From: Isoetes taiwanensis
Taxonomy: Eukaryota; Streptophyta; Lycopodiopsida; Isoetales; Isoetaceae
Direction of reading: 5' to 3'
DNA length: 64,000 bases
Assembly: GCA_021234155.1 (NCBI GenBank)
Contig: JAJEKV010000008.1
Location: 11,028,740-11,092,739 of the forward strand
Shown: positions 42,538 through 53,684 of the stretch, one piece after another
How positions within the stretch are numbered: position 1 is the stretch's first letter
How the letters are laid out: each line of letters begins with the position of its first letter
The notes under the pieces: model-generated
The model's input: only the letters and a program-made list of their open reading frames with translations
What the model was told of the DNA's origin: nothing
The model's database searches: none
Program-made: the position numbers and the translations under genes

Positions 42538-43837
42538 ATGGCTGAAGCCGTGATTGAGCTGAATTTTATTGAGATTCATGGACTTTCTGGTGAATTTAGG
42601 GAGAGTTATAAGTTGGATCAGTCTGCTTTAAAAGATAACATGGAGTTGATCAAGAAAGCTATAAGTAAGATTGAGAATGAGAAGGCAAACATGGCAGCAG
42701 AGCTTCATGCAATTGAGGTTAGCTTAGCTACAGAGGCTAAGTCAAATGAGAAATTTAGTCTCAAACTTGAAGAGAGCAGGAAGAAAGTTGAAGATTTGAG
42801 AACCTCAATTCTTGAATTGCAGGTAGAAGATGGAGAAGGTGAATTGTTGAAAGAGTTGGAGCATACACTGACAATGGAGACATACTTAGTTAAACGGGCT
42901 CAAAAGCTTTTCATGTCTCCAACTGCAGAAGCAAGTACCATGAGGAAGAGTACCTTAGAAGTTGAGATCAAGGATAAGAATGGTAAAATATCAGGCCTGA
43001 GAGGAATCTTAGTCATCTCACAGAATTGAAGAATGTGATTAGCAATGCATTTTGCATCAACACTATCAAGAGAAGATTACCAAGAATATGCAACTTTGGT
43101 GCTTGCTATGCTTGTGGCCTAATTTTCCATGATAGGTGCAAGTTGTCTTTGGTGCTAAGTTGTGATCATGAGTACCATCTGGCTTATGCAGCCTTGTTGA
43201 ATGAAGATAAGTGCAAGGTATGTGATTCCACTATTCATCCAGATTTATTTCATGAACTTGGCATGAATGTGACAGCAGAGACAAAGTTGATAGATATGCC
43301 TGCACATGAAAAAGATTATGAGCCACCTGCAAAAGTGTTGAAGGATGCAATGGTGAGTCCTAAAAGACTGTTAAGGCAAAGAACAACTAGTGATAAAAAA
43401 GCAGCTGTTGACGACAAGGATTTAGTAGGTGATAATAACTCAGCTGCAGAAAAGGATGAGGGTTCATGCTCTAAAGAAGTTGTTAACAAGGATGAGCTTG
43501 TGGAGAGTACACCAGTGGCAAGGAAGAAAGCAGCTATAAAAAGGTGAAGCTGCAAAAAATAAAAGTAAAATTAATAAGAAGCAAAAGAAGCTTATTGAAG
43601 TGAGGAAGTACAATTTCAAGAGAAAGGCATTGATTGAGAAATGGAAAATGCAAGAGTTGATCGGGAAGAAGTGGCATAGGTGGATAAAGAAAATACAATC
43701 GAAAAAGGGGAGCAGGTCGAACTTGAGAAGGAAGAGGCCTTTGTTGATGCCCAGAATGACATGCCACAGAATGAAACTGACAATGACGCTACATATATTA
43801 AAATAAATGCAATTATGGAGGTCTTAAGAGGCAATTA
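42538..43837 (+). pseudogene. Coiled-coil plus RING-like zinc protein, frameshifted
   Basis: The start is MAEAVIELNFIEIHGLSGEF at 42538. Residues 30-150 are a coiled coil (MELIKKAISKIENEKANMAA, LEESRKKVEDLRTSILELQ). A 1-nt shift near 43004 leads into a Cys/His cluster: CNFGACYACGLIFHDRCK, LSCDHEYHLAYAALL and DKCKVCDS. It resembles a RING finger, with one expected Cys replaced by Tyr after HLA. An acidic/basic tail (KAAVDDKDLVGDN..) meets TGA at 43545. A further shift and a TAG precede the end, EKEEAFVDAQNDMPQNETDN to 43837. RING proteins are usually ubiquitin ligases. This copy is broken; the lack of introns suggests a TE-borne or retroposed gene. Confidence 0.6.
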
Positions 43838-43839
43838 AC

Positions 43840-45409
43840 TGTGTCTCTAAGAAGTTTGATTAATTAATAATGTTTGAATGTTCAGGTATAGTTGTATTGG
43901 AAGATCAAAATGTTAAACAAGTGGTTCAGAATTTGAATAATGTACAAGAGAGGTTAATATCGTCTTAAGTGTTTCTCAATTCTTTTGTATTGAATTTGGC
44001 AGTTTTTGCACTAATCCAGAACTGCCTTCTTCGATATTTCTAGCATAAAGTGATCTAAACCTTGCTAAAGTTGGAAGTATTTGTCTGTTTATCATAGAAT
44101 ACATTGAGTTTTATGTTCCCATGTTTTCTTGCTATCATCTGACATCGGTGGAACCCGCCAAACCCTATTTTGGTCAAAAAGGCTGCTTGAGGTTCAAGAA
44201 TTATTTCTCTCTTATTATAACAAGTTTTGACATAATTCTTGTGGCCACGAATTGCTAAGTATATGAGCTATAGGTTCATGATTTTTTGTAGTGTTCATAA
44301 GTCATGTTAACCTCAATATTTACTACAAGAATCTCCTATATAGAATTGTGGACAAAAGTATATGTTAAAATGCTCCAATAATAACCATCTATAATGCCAT
44401 GTGGGTAATAAATGATGTGGTCTACTTATATCTACATAGAAGAATACTCTTATCAACTTACATATAGTATAACTAGGGTATAACCATGCAATTTTTGGAA
44501 TTCAAACATGATGTACAACAGCCGGATTAACATATTAGAGCATAAAAAGTTGAGTTAACTCCACAATTATAAATCCAAAACTCCACATTGATTATGGTTA
44601 GTGATGTTTATTGATGAATTCAAGTGGATGTTGTGAAGTTTAGCCATGACAATATGTAAATAGAGCATATAACATTTTATATATGCTTCTTTAGAGAGAT
44701 ATATAGAAATGACATACATAGAGATCTCTTATATATGTTGTATGGTCTTATTGAAAAAAATACTCCATTAAATTCGTTTATTTCTTACTAGCATAAATTT
44801 CATATCTGTGTTATTGCTATAAAGCATTGTCATCCAAGTAGAATAATATTACATATAGGTTATTTTTCATGTCCGTGGATGCAAACCTTTCTTGGCAATA
44901 GAAATCTCTAGTTGCGCAGGTTAAAGTAACATGTTATTTCTAAGATTTTAATTTATATAAGAATGAATTACCATTTATGGTCTATGGAACCAATTGTGTA
45001 GAGCATATATCTCTCACTAGCCTTATTCATTTTGCCCCATAGAATGATACTATGGCTTTTTAGCTTTGATCACATGATTTTTGAAAGTCCATGTGGGTTC
45101 AATTGGCCATAAGTACCCCATAAATTCTCAATTTTTTGTGCTTCAACCTTACCCTTAAATTATGCAAGCTAACCTAATCAATTAATTTTGTCTTATAGAG
45201 AATCATAAAAATAAACTATATGTGAAAGTTGAGATCAAAATTGGTTAATGTGGCACCATTAGTGATTTTTAAACTTTCAGTCATTTGGATCAACGATGGT
45301 CTGCAACTAGACTGCAGATAGCGGTCTATCTTGATTTTTTATAATAAAAGTTCTTCATCTGGGAACTAGTACTGGTTCTTAGAAGGCAGAAGATAGTTTT
45401 GACCCTGTC
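43840..45409. other. AT-rich non-coding stretch
   Basis: No gene, LTR or clear repeat pair seen. Confidence 0.4.
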
Positions 45410-45413
45410 ATGT

Positions 45414-45735
45414 GGGTAAAAGCATGTTAGGGTGTCCCTTAAAAAGTATTATTTAGTGACTAAAAAGGTACCTAAAAAGGTAGCCAGGACTGGGTACTGG
45501 GTACCTGTATAATATCTCAATATAAGGTATGTTTTAGAACTTTTTATATATATATTGGTCTCCGATAGCATTATCTTTATCTTAACTTTGAATATTACCA
45601 CGTCCTTGACTTTTTTTTTGGATTTTTGTATTAGTTTTAATGAAAAGAAAAATGAGAAAGTACCCAGTTCTGAAGTACCTAGTGTATGTACTTTTGCAGG
45701 TTCCAAAAGTGGTACACCCTAACATGCTTTTACCC
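45414..45735. mobile_element. 322-bp MITE related to the 10.3-kb transposon
   Basis: The ends are perfect 22-bp inverted repeats starting GGGTAAAAGCATGTTAGG. ATGT flanks both sides (45410-45413, 45736-45739). The first 15 bases differ from the large element at 9900 by one base, and the target duplication is also 4 bp. The arms are further paired around GGTACC/GTACCCAG words, so the element folds. There is no coding capacity. Confidence 0.85.
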
Positions 45736-45777
45736 ATGTTTGAATTCCTCTATCTTCCTTCACAGGCTTCGAATTGA

Positions 45778-46145
45778 CCCCTTATTCCTTAATCTACACC
45801 GTACATAAAGTTCCTCGTTTGTGGGGTATGCAAGTACAAAATTTGCTATACTGTATAACAAGATTCGCAAAATACTATAAGATTTCAAGCGGAATACTAT
45901 ATGGTGTTGATTTTGTACGTGCAAAATACAATTATGAGGGCTCTCGCTGCCCTACGTCACCCCCCCGTGTGAATATGCACCCAAACCAAAGGGGGTTTAA
46001 GGGGGATTTTAATTTGAATGTGTTGGACCCAATGGTTGTGTTAATTAATGTCAATGGTAGTTATGTGTTGGTTGTTAATGTCAATGATTGTTATGTGTTG
46101 GCGGATTTAATTTTTAAATGTTGGATGTTAATGGTTTGTGTTGCA
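45778..46145. mobile_element. Half copy of the foldback element, reversed
   Basis: The sequence matches the complement of 38020-37726: CGTTTGTGGGGTATGCA, GCAAAATACTATAAG, CTCGCTGCCCTACGT, CAAACCAAAGGGGGTTTAAG. The other arm is missing. It lies about 40 bp beyond the MITE at 45414-45735. Plus-strand frames over it are chance. Confidence 0.75.
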
Positions 46146-46587
46146 ACGTCAACAAAGGGTGTGACAAAACATTTAGAATTCAAACCAGAAAAAACTAGAA
46201 TTCATTTGAGGCTTTCATCACCTGTAGCTTTGAATTTCATCACAATAAAACAAATAGAACATAAGTAAAACTTACCATAAAGATAGAGCAGATTGATCCC
46301 ATTATTCTGAAAGTCATAAAGTTTGCAACACCCATACACAAACATTTTTCAACTGGAATTTAACAGCAGCCTTTGGCCTCCATGGATTCTTGTGGTGAGA
46401 AACCAAAGTGGGAAACTTTTCTACTTGTTAGCACAAGGATCTAGAAGCCTTGAAAATTGCTTAATAACTGCCTCAAAATCTAAAAATGCATGGTAATTTT
46501 TTGCAAGCTTCATTCGAAATGAGCCATAAAACAATATCCAATAGCGCAATCCTGTATTAATCAACTGGTAGGATGTGAAAGCCTACC

Positions 46588-47160
46588 AAACCCGGCCGAA
46601 AAATTGCTGTTTTAGCATAGATAACTTAACCAAACATATCCATATCATACACTATCAAAAAGAACTCGGAGAGAGCTTTCCAACGCAATAAAAATCATCT
46701 GAAACAGAGCTCTGGATCAAAAGTTATGATAAGAAATGTGTTGCCGGCGGGGAAACTGCACTACATGCGCTCTTCAAGCCCTTCATATGCCCAACCCGGC
46801 CGAAAAATTGCTGTTTTATCATAGATAACTTAGCCAAACATATCCATATCATACACTATCAAAAAGATCTCGGAGAGAGCTTTCCAAAGCAATAAAAATC
46901 ATCTGAAACAGAGCTCTGGATCAAAAGTTATGATAAGAAATGTGTTGCCGGCGGGGAAACTGCACTACATGCGCCCTTCAAGCCCTTCATGCGCCCTTCA
47001 AGCCCTTCATGTGCCCATTATGCACCACACACACAAAAAGAGGGCTTTTGTTGTGAGTCATTGGTTGTTGACCATTATGCACCACACGCACAAAAAAAAA
47101 AGGCTTTTGTTGTGAGCCATTGGTTGTTGACCATTGAAAAAAAAAAGGCTAAAATCAATG
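46588..47160. repeat. Local tandem duplications
   Basis: A unit of 204 bp (CCCGGCCGAAAAATTGCTGT.. to ..TGCACTACATGCGC) occurs twice from 46591 and 46795. A 19-20-bp word (ATGCGCCCTTCAAGCCCTTC) is then repeated, and a 68-bp unit (CCATTATGCACCACAC.., GGCTTTTGTTGTGAG) occurs twice from about 47014 and 47080. Confidence 0.85.
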
Positions 47161-47299
47161 GCTCAGAAATGCTGCACTCTAGATGTACGCATTAGTACAT
47201 CCATTTGAATACATCATAAAATCATAGGAAAACCTTAGTGAATACAAAAACACAAAGAAAACCCCCTGTTATTATGCTACATATTAACAAAAAAAAAAA

Positions 47300-49310
47300 A
47301 AAAAACTTTTTAATCTGTTGCCAGATTTCCATCCTTAATAATCCTTTCAGGAATATTAAGTCTGCAATTTGCAGCCCTAGACAATTTACAGGTTTTACTG
47401 CCTAGGCCAAGATTAGGTTAAAATATGTTAAACTGTCTACAATTTGTATTTATGCCAGAAATCAGTCAAGAACATTGCTTGAAATATTTGTATTCCAAAT
47501 AAAAAACGAGGTCCTTGTTTTATTTAGCAAGATAATTCCATATTGCCTTTAATCAATAATAATTTCATGATTTCTAGTTTTACATTACTCATATAACTGA
47601 GTTTTCAGATTGCAACTGAGTTTACAACTTTATATACTATGATTCCTATTCTGGAACGTGCTTACTTGAAGTGTTGTTCAACAAACCAAAAGCTAAGAGT
47701 CATACATCAAAGCATGGAGCAAGAAACCTAGTTACCTGCAGTAAACCAGCCAAAAATTAGCCTAAGAAGGGTAATAATGACAGCACTGACAGGTAAGCAT
47801 TAGGTCTCTTGGGTTATCCCCTTCACCATGTCATAAAGATGTATTAATACACAAAGTATGCCAGAGCACCAAAAAGGGTTAGAATAACACAAAAATAATA
47901 ATAAATGCCTCAGAAAATAAATGCTTCTTTTAGTTATATAAGTCTGTAGGACTTCTAGCAATGAGCAGCCTGAAGGACATGGAGATTAGAATTACCATGG
48001 AGATTAGAATTAGTACGTTACATGTCTATCTTATATTCTGTTTTTCAGAACCAGCCCACAGCCTTGCATGCTTCTCAGTATAGAGATCTGGAAATATTAG
48101 TTTAATAACTCATGGAAACAACTCGGAAACAATGTATTGTCATATTGCAGCCTATTTCATACCCCTAGCAGTCACTGTGCCTATGTGCATGATAAACCTT
48201 CTATTATACTCATATTTTGCCATTATTTATACAGTGGTACATGTACCAGATCTGGAACAAAGCCCTTTAAGATCAGATCCCTATGACCACTATTATTTGC
48301 AGTAGGAAATAAATGCTTCTTTCAGTTATGTAAATCTGTAGGACTTCTAACAGTGAGCAGCCTCCAAACAATCAACATATTTCAGTTATCTATCATGCAC
48401 AACCAGCATATCACAGTTTAGATCTGCAGATATTAGAACTATCCAAGAGCTAAAACGTAACCATCCTAAGCTATTTCAAAATGTAAACACATGGATTAAG
48501 CTCAATATTTCATAACATGCTTGTAATAACAAGCCTTTTCTAGTTAACATTCTTGTTGACTTCCAAATGCATAGATCTAGGCATATATTAGTCATAGCCC
48601 TTTTATTTTACTTTCTTTTGTTACTTACAGCAGATGTACTGGTTACACACCAAAGGTCTCCAATACATCACAAGTTCATACCCATATTTGCAATGCCACA
48701 AGATATTCCTGTGCCTTAGGCTATTAATCTACCTCTGAATTTATTACACATCCTAGCTGTGCTATGTTCATTTTTCAGCAATTAGCTCAAAAATTATGCT
48801 TCATAGCACCTACGAATTTTTAATAAGCATCTAAGCTATTCAGTAACCCAAATTGCATTATGAATCCAAAGATAAACCTGAATTTGATGCCCTCCAGGCA
48901 GAATTTTCGTTTGTTGCTTCCTTGTTGCATTTATTGCTTCTTCCTTAGGATCTGCCCCATTTTTTGTTTGCTTTTCCTGAATGTCACTAATTTTTGCATC
49001 TAGCTAATCATGTCCTTCAGCAAATCTAGTCTCTGTCCCCTTCTTCTTGCTTACATCATTCACATCTTTTTCAGCATTGGCTCTATCCTCAGATTTATCT
49101 GCATTTGGCCCTTTTACAGCCCTCCTAAACTCAAAAATCTTCTTGCTCTTGGATGCAGAGCTATTCTTGCAATCTCTTCCTAGTGGCCATGTTTAAGTCT
49201 CCTTTCTTCCTGCTCATTCCTATGAACAGACTAGCATTTTAAACATTACCTCCGCTGCCAACAAAGCCGGAGCTAAAACTAAAGCCCCTTGCATGTTTGC
49301 ATCCGGCCAT
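47300..49310 (-). repeat. Copy C of the triplicated genic segment (oldest)
   Basis: It aligns patchily with copies A and B. Shared features are AATCTGTTGCCAGA/AACCTGTTCAAACAGA at the left end, GCAGCCCTA, CTGCAGTAAACCA, GCACTGACAGGTAAGCATTAG, and a CAG|GTTT donor at 48878. It also has an internal duplication of about 385 bp (ATAAATGCTTCTTTTAGTTA at 47921 and 48307). Confidence 0.6.
48878..49310 (-). pseudogene. Copy C gene: two exons, unknown protein
   Basis: Exon 1 (49310-49250) encodes MAGCKHARGFSFSSGFVGSG and ends G|GTAATG. Exon 2 (49179-48878), after acceptor CACTAG, joins in phase: RDCKNSSASKSKKIFEFRRA, NADKSEDRANAEKDVNDVSK, FAEGHD, then an in-frame TAG, then LDAKISDIQEKQTKNGADPK and KQQTKILPGGHQIQ, to donor CAG|GTTTATC. 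It is lysine-rich and helical. The single stop suggests a decayed gene. Copies A and B show a related exon end. The family is not recognised. Confidence 0.4.
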
Positions 49311-49390
49311 ATTTATGTAGCATAGAAGCTTGCATAAAAAACTCATGCTGCACACTGCACACTAGTGTCCTTAAACCTCCAGCTATTTTT

Positions 49391-49714
49391 CTAGAATCTT
49401 GAAATAGCATAATACCTTGTATAGCTTTTCCTTTTTGCTATCTTGACGGACTGCTTGTACAAGTGCATCTGCCGCCGTTCTTTGCAAACGCCTCTTGGAT
49501 GGAACCCTAACGTAATAACCGTTTGCTTAAAATTACTGTGTTTTCTGGCTACTTTTATAGAGCGTAACACTTCCTCCACTTTTTGTAGAGCGGCGCCGCT
49601 ATCCCCTGTTTCTTGCTGTGCAGAGCTATCCCTTGTTTCTTCTTTGTCGGCGCCGCTATCCCTTTTTTTGTTTTGTCGTTTGCCGCCAAGCCGACTTCTG
49701 CAATAGGTTTGCAA
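49391..49714 (-). CDS. Charged ORF upstream of copy C gene
   Basis: The frame of about 107 residues holds GGKRQNKKRDSGADKEETRD, with three DSGA/DSSA-type repeats, and KVEEVLRSIKVARKHSNFK, ending RYYAISRF. It contains TTAGGGTTCC near 49497. It may be a leader or a first exon rather than a gene. Confidence is low. Confidence 0.25.
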   Translation of the reverse strand: MQTYCRSRLGGKRQNKKRDSGADKEETRDSSAQQETGDSGAALQKVEEVLRSIKVARKHSNFKQTVITLGFHPRGVCKERRQMHLYKQSVKIAKRKSYTRYYAISRF

Positions 49715-50384
49715 TAGGCTGCACAGAAGGATCGAAATGGAAAGAAGGATCGAAATGGATCGAAATGGAAATGGAAATGGATCGAAATGGATTGAAATAG
49801 GTTTTGGTAAATGGATCAGAATCCGATGGCGGCTTTAATCTGTTTATTTCTTGTTAATCTTTGGCGGGAGCTCTAATCTTCACGGTTGCAAGATCTTCTT
49901 CTCAAATTTCACGAGAATGACAGAGCTCTTCCGCGGCTATGGCAAATGCCCAAAATCCTGGCTAAATCCTCGGCTATGGCGGGGAAGCTCGACTATGGCT
50001 ACTCCTTTTTCAACCTGTAAGGCGGTAAAATGTAGTTTTCACAATATCATTTATTTGTTGCTCGCCAAATGATCCAAGATCATGTGAGCTCGAACGAACC
50101 CTTTCTTTTCATCTGTTATGTTGTTTATTTGTATCTCAAGAATGGTAGAGGGGAATGGCGGAAGGTCGGAAGGGAATGGCAGATCCAGATGCTGGAACTT
50201 GAAGCCTGTTCTTGGAGCTGAATGCCAGACCTTGAAGCCCGTTCTTGAAGGCCCGTGATGCGGACCGCTTCGAATCCCGTGGAAGCCTATTCGGAGCGTA
50301 AAGATGGATTTCCGAGTTCTATTTAGCAACCATAGACGATCTTAATGATACCAAAGGACCTATCTCTTATCTTCATTTTCGCCA

Positions 50385-50530
50385 CAGCTTCTCGCCATAG
50401 CTTCTGCCATAGCTTCTCGCCACAGCTTGCCGCCATAGCTTCTCCTTTCTGCCATACTTCTCGCCATAACTTCTCCTGCCCTGCCATAGCTTCTGCCCTG
50501 CCATAGCTTCTCGCCATCGCTTCTACGCCA
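50385..50530. repeat. GCCATAGCTTCTC minisatellite
   Basis: About ten imperfect copies of GCCATAGCTTCTC(GCC). The same GCCATAGC word appears near 26146, 26195, 35997 and 36068. The minus-strand frame (repeats of EAMA and EKLWREV type) is a product of the repeat. Confidence 0.75.
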
Positions 50531-51079
50531 TCGCCGCTGATACGAATTTTTAAAGTGCCACGTGGCAAATTAGTAATGGACGTAATTTTAGCAAACGGTG
50601 CCGCTCGTGCGCCGCCTCGTTTGGCGGAGCCGCCAGGACTTTACAGGGCGTAATGGCCCTCCTGATGGAAATTACCTAGTACAGAATTCACTTTCGTATA
50701 TCTTTTTTTGTTAGAATACATTTAACATTTACCCTTTTTCCTTAGGCATGTCATCATCCTTAGCCCTCCCTTTTATTCAAGTCGTAACATTGTACAAAAG
50801 CTAAAAATATGCATGCATGTGCATGCAACAAAGCCTTTTAGGCAAATGGCAACGTGCATGTAAGGAGCACATGTTTTTTTCCAAAACGTGAGTATAAATG
50901 CCATAATGCAACCATAAGTCAATTCCAATTTTAGAGTCCAAAAGTGAAATTCTCATTTTCCACATGTTAATGTCAACTTCATCAATTTTGTTTAATCAAA
51001 TGACTATTTGTTATTTTTCTTGAGCACATAACAATTATACTCATATAACCTAGGCTATGATTATCATATATATATAAAA

Positions 51080-51204
51080 AAAAAAAACCTTTAAACCTGT
51101 TCAAACAGACTTTCTACCTTTCCAAGACCTTTTGCAAAGATCTTTTTAAGGTACAATTAGCAGCCCTACGTTTAAAACAGGTGTATTTCAACTTAGGCCA
51201 TGAC
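51080..51204 (-). repeat. Copy A of the duplicated segment, left piece
   Basis: CCTTTAAACCTGTTCAAACA to AGGCCATGAC matches 59893-60016. It is cut off by the copia insertion and resumes at 56990. Confidence 0.9.
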
Positions 51205-51931
51205 TGATAATAATTGAGATGATAGCAACCTTGCAAACAAAGATGTCTAGCAAACAAGCTAGTAGAACAAACTGTTCAAACACTCTTGCTTATTTTTATT
51301 TGTCACTCTCAATCTTGGGAGCCAAAATGTGGTCACTAATCCCAAGATTGTTTAAACAAGCAAATATCTCCTCAACTAGCAAAATATTGCAATCACTCTT
51401 CACTTCCACAATCACACAAGTTCACCACTCATAAGTTCACTATAGCTGGGAAACAAAATTGTTAATACAACTCAATAAACCATAGGAACTACTGTAGCAG
51501 AAATACTGTAGCTTCGGTATTGACCGAACTACTGTAGCAATGGTTGACCACGGCTATTCTTCGTTTTAAATCCTTTGAACTTGTTCTCCCATAGCCGATG
51601 TCTACTTTGCTTCTCCCCATTCCTCTTTTTATACTGAATCCGGCGGTGTAGGAGACGATCAACCTGCTAAACTGGGATAGTATTCCATGTGATATATCCC
51701 ACAGGCTTGTTTGACGTTTTCGATCCCTTTTGCATATATCCCACAGGGATATAGACAATTTCGGGCCATTGAACCATTGCAACCATTAGAGTTAGAAATA
51801 ACCAATAATAAAGATGATCATAGGTTTAACATGCTTTCGAGATCACAACTTTACCTTGCACCACAAGTTGAGCCTAGGTCCTGGGGATTCTTCACCATTT
51901 ATGGCAATTATAAGCTGATCAAAAACCAACA
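51205..51931 (-). repeat. Copia 3' LTR
   Basis: TG..CA limits, 727 bp, almost identical to 56263-56989. Confidence 0.95.
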
Positions 51932-51947
51932 CTCCTCCTTCAGCTTA

Positions 51948-53432
51948 TTAATTGACAACATTTAGATTTTTCCTGAACTGCCTGAATTTATTCTCTGCAA
52001 GAGCCTTTGTAAAAATGTCAGCAGTTTGGTTTGAAGTTTCTACATACCTCATTTGGATATATCCCTTTTCAGCTAGATCTCTGATGAAGTGAATGTTGAG
52101 CTCAATGTGTTTTGTCCTTTCGTGTGCAACTGGGTTCTTGACTATAGCAATACAGCTTTGACTATCTGTCATGATTTCAGTGGCTTCCATTTGTTTACAT
52201 CTGAGCTCATTTAATAACCTTTTCAGCCAAGTGACTTCTTTAGCTGCTAGGGAAGCAGCAGCATATTCTGCCTCAGCAGAACTCATGGCTATAGCTGACT
52301 GTTTCTTACATTTCCAAGCTACTACTCCACCTCCTAGGAACACTGCAAACCCAGAGGTTGACTTTCTACATTCTAAGTCTCCTCCCCAATCAGCATCAGA
52401 GTATGCTAGCAATTTTAAGTTATTTGAATCATAGCAAATTCCATGATTTTGAGTCCCTTTCAAATATTTAAGAACACGTTTTCAGCTTCTTCGGTGCTCC
52501 TTGGTGGGATTTTGACATCTCCTACTTAGTATATTTACTGCATAGGCTATATCAGGCCTTGTATTATTAGCCAAATACAATAAACAACCTACCAGAGCTC
52601 TATAAGGTATATTTTCCATGTCTGCTATCTCCTCCTTAGACTGCTCTAGCACATCTGTTAGCCTGTGTCCTGGAAGCATAGGAACTTTCACACCATTGGC
52701 ATCTTGCAAATTAAATCTGGTTAGCATATTCTCCACATGTTTATTTTGAGTCAACTTGAGGGATTTTCTCATTCTTGTTTACGATTACATCAATCCCCAA
52801 GAACTTCTTTAACTCTCCAAGATCGTCATTTGGAACCGTGACTTTAAAGAGTTCTTGCATTCATTTAATATATTCATAGTATTGGCCACCATAATGCAGT
52901 CATCCACATAAAGCGCAATGATGCAAAAATTATATCCTCTTTCAAATCTGTATAGGTTTCCATCATTTTTCAGTTTTTCAAAACCTTGTTCCTTTAAAAA
53001 CTGATCCATACATAAGTACCACTCTCGTGGTGATTGTTTTAAGCCATAAACAGCCCTATTTAATCTCCAAACCATGTCCTTATTTGTTTCAAACCCAGGG
53101 GGCTGCTTCATATAGGCTTCTTCTTCAAGAGTAGCATTTAGAAAAGCAGTTTTGACATCCATATGATGTAGCTCTAATTCCAAAGCATTTGCCATTGCTA
53201 AAAGAATTCTGATGCTAGTAAGCTTTACAATTGGTGAATATGTCTCTTCATAATCTCTTCCTTTCTTTTGAGTAAAGCCTTGTGCTACTAATCTTGCTTT
53301 GTATTTTTTTGAGCCATCAGGATTTTGTTTGATCCTAAATATCCACTTGCTTCCAATGATATTTTTTCCTTTCTCAGGTTTAACAAGATCATAGGTGTTT
53401 GTATCTTGAAAGGATGTTAATTCATCTTGCAT
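51948..53432 (-). pseudogene. Copia reverse transcriptase and RNase H
   Basis: RT: RLVAQGFTQKKGRDYEETYS, MDVKTAFLNATLEEEAYMKQ, VYGLKQSPREWY and ALYVDDCIMVAN (catalytic box). A shift near 52800 and another near 52480 break the frame. RNase H: LLAYSDADWGGDLECRKSTS, SSAEAEYAAASLAAKE and ADIFTKALAENKF, stop at 51948. Confidence 0.92.
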
Positions 53433-53684
53433 AGCCTTCAGCCATTCACATTTATTTGTACTATTCTGTACCTCTTCAAAGCTTTCGGTATATTAACTCA
53501 TTTTTCGAATGGTCATAATTTGTTCATATGGCATACGTTTTTCCTTTCAATTCTTCTACTCTTACCTTCTTCAGTTCTGCCATATTGAAGCTCTCCTAAC
53601 TTTGCTTCTTCTAATAATCTTTCAGCTTGAGTTTTCCTTCTTTTTACTGCTTTCTCTTTAATATCTTCTACCCCGGATGTGCTC

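Noticed and set aside
45774-46268. 164-residue plus-strand ORF
   Set aside because: It lies entirely over the half copy of the foldback element, and the full element at 37726 has no matching frame.
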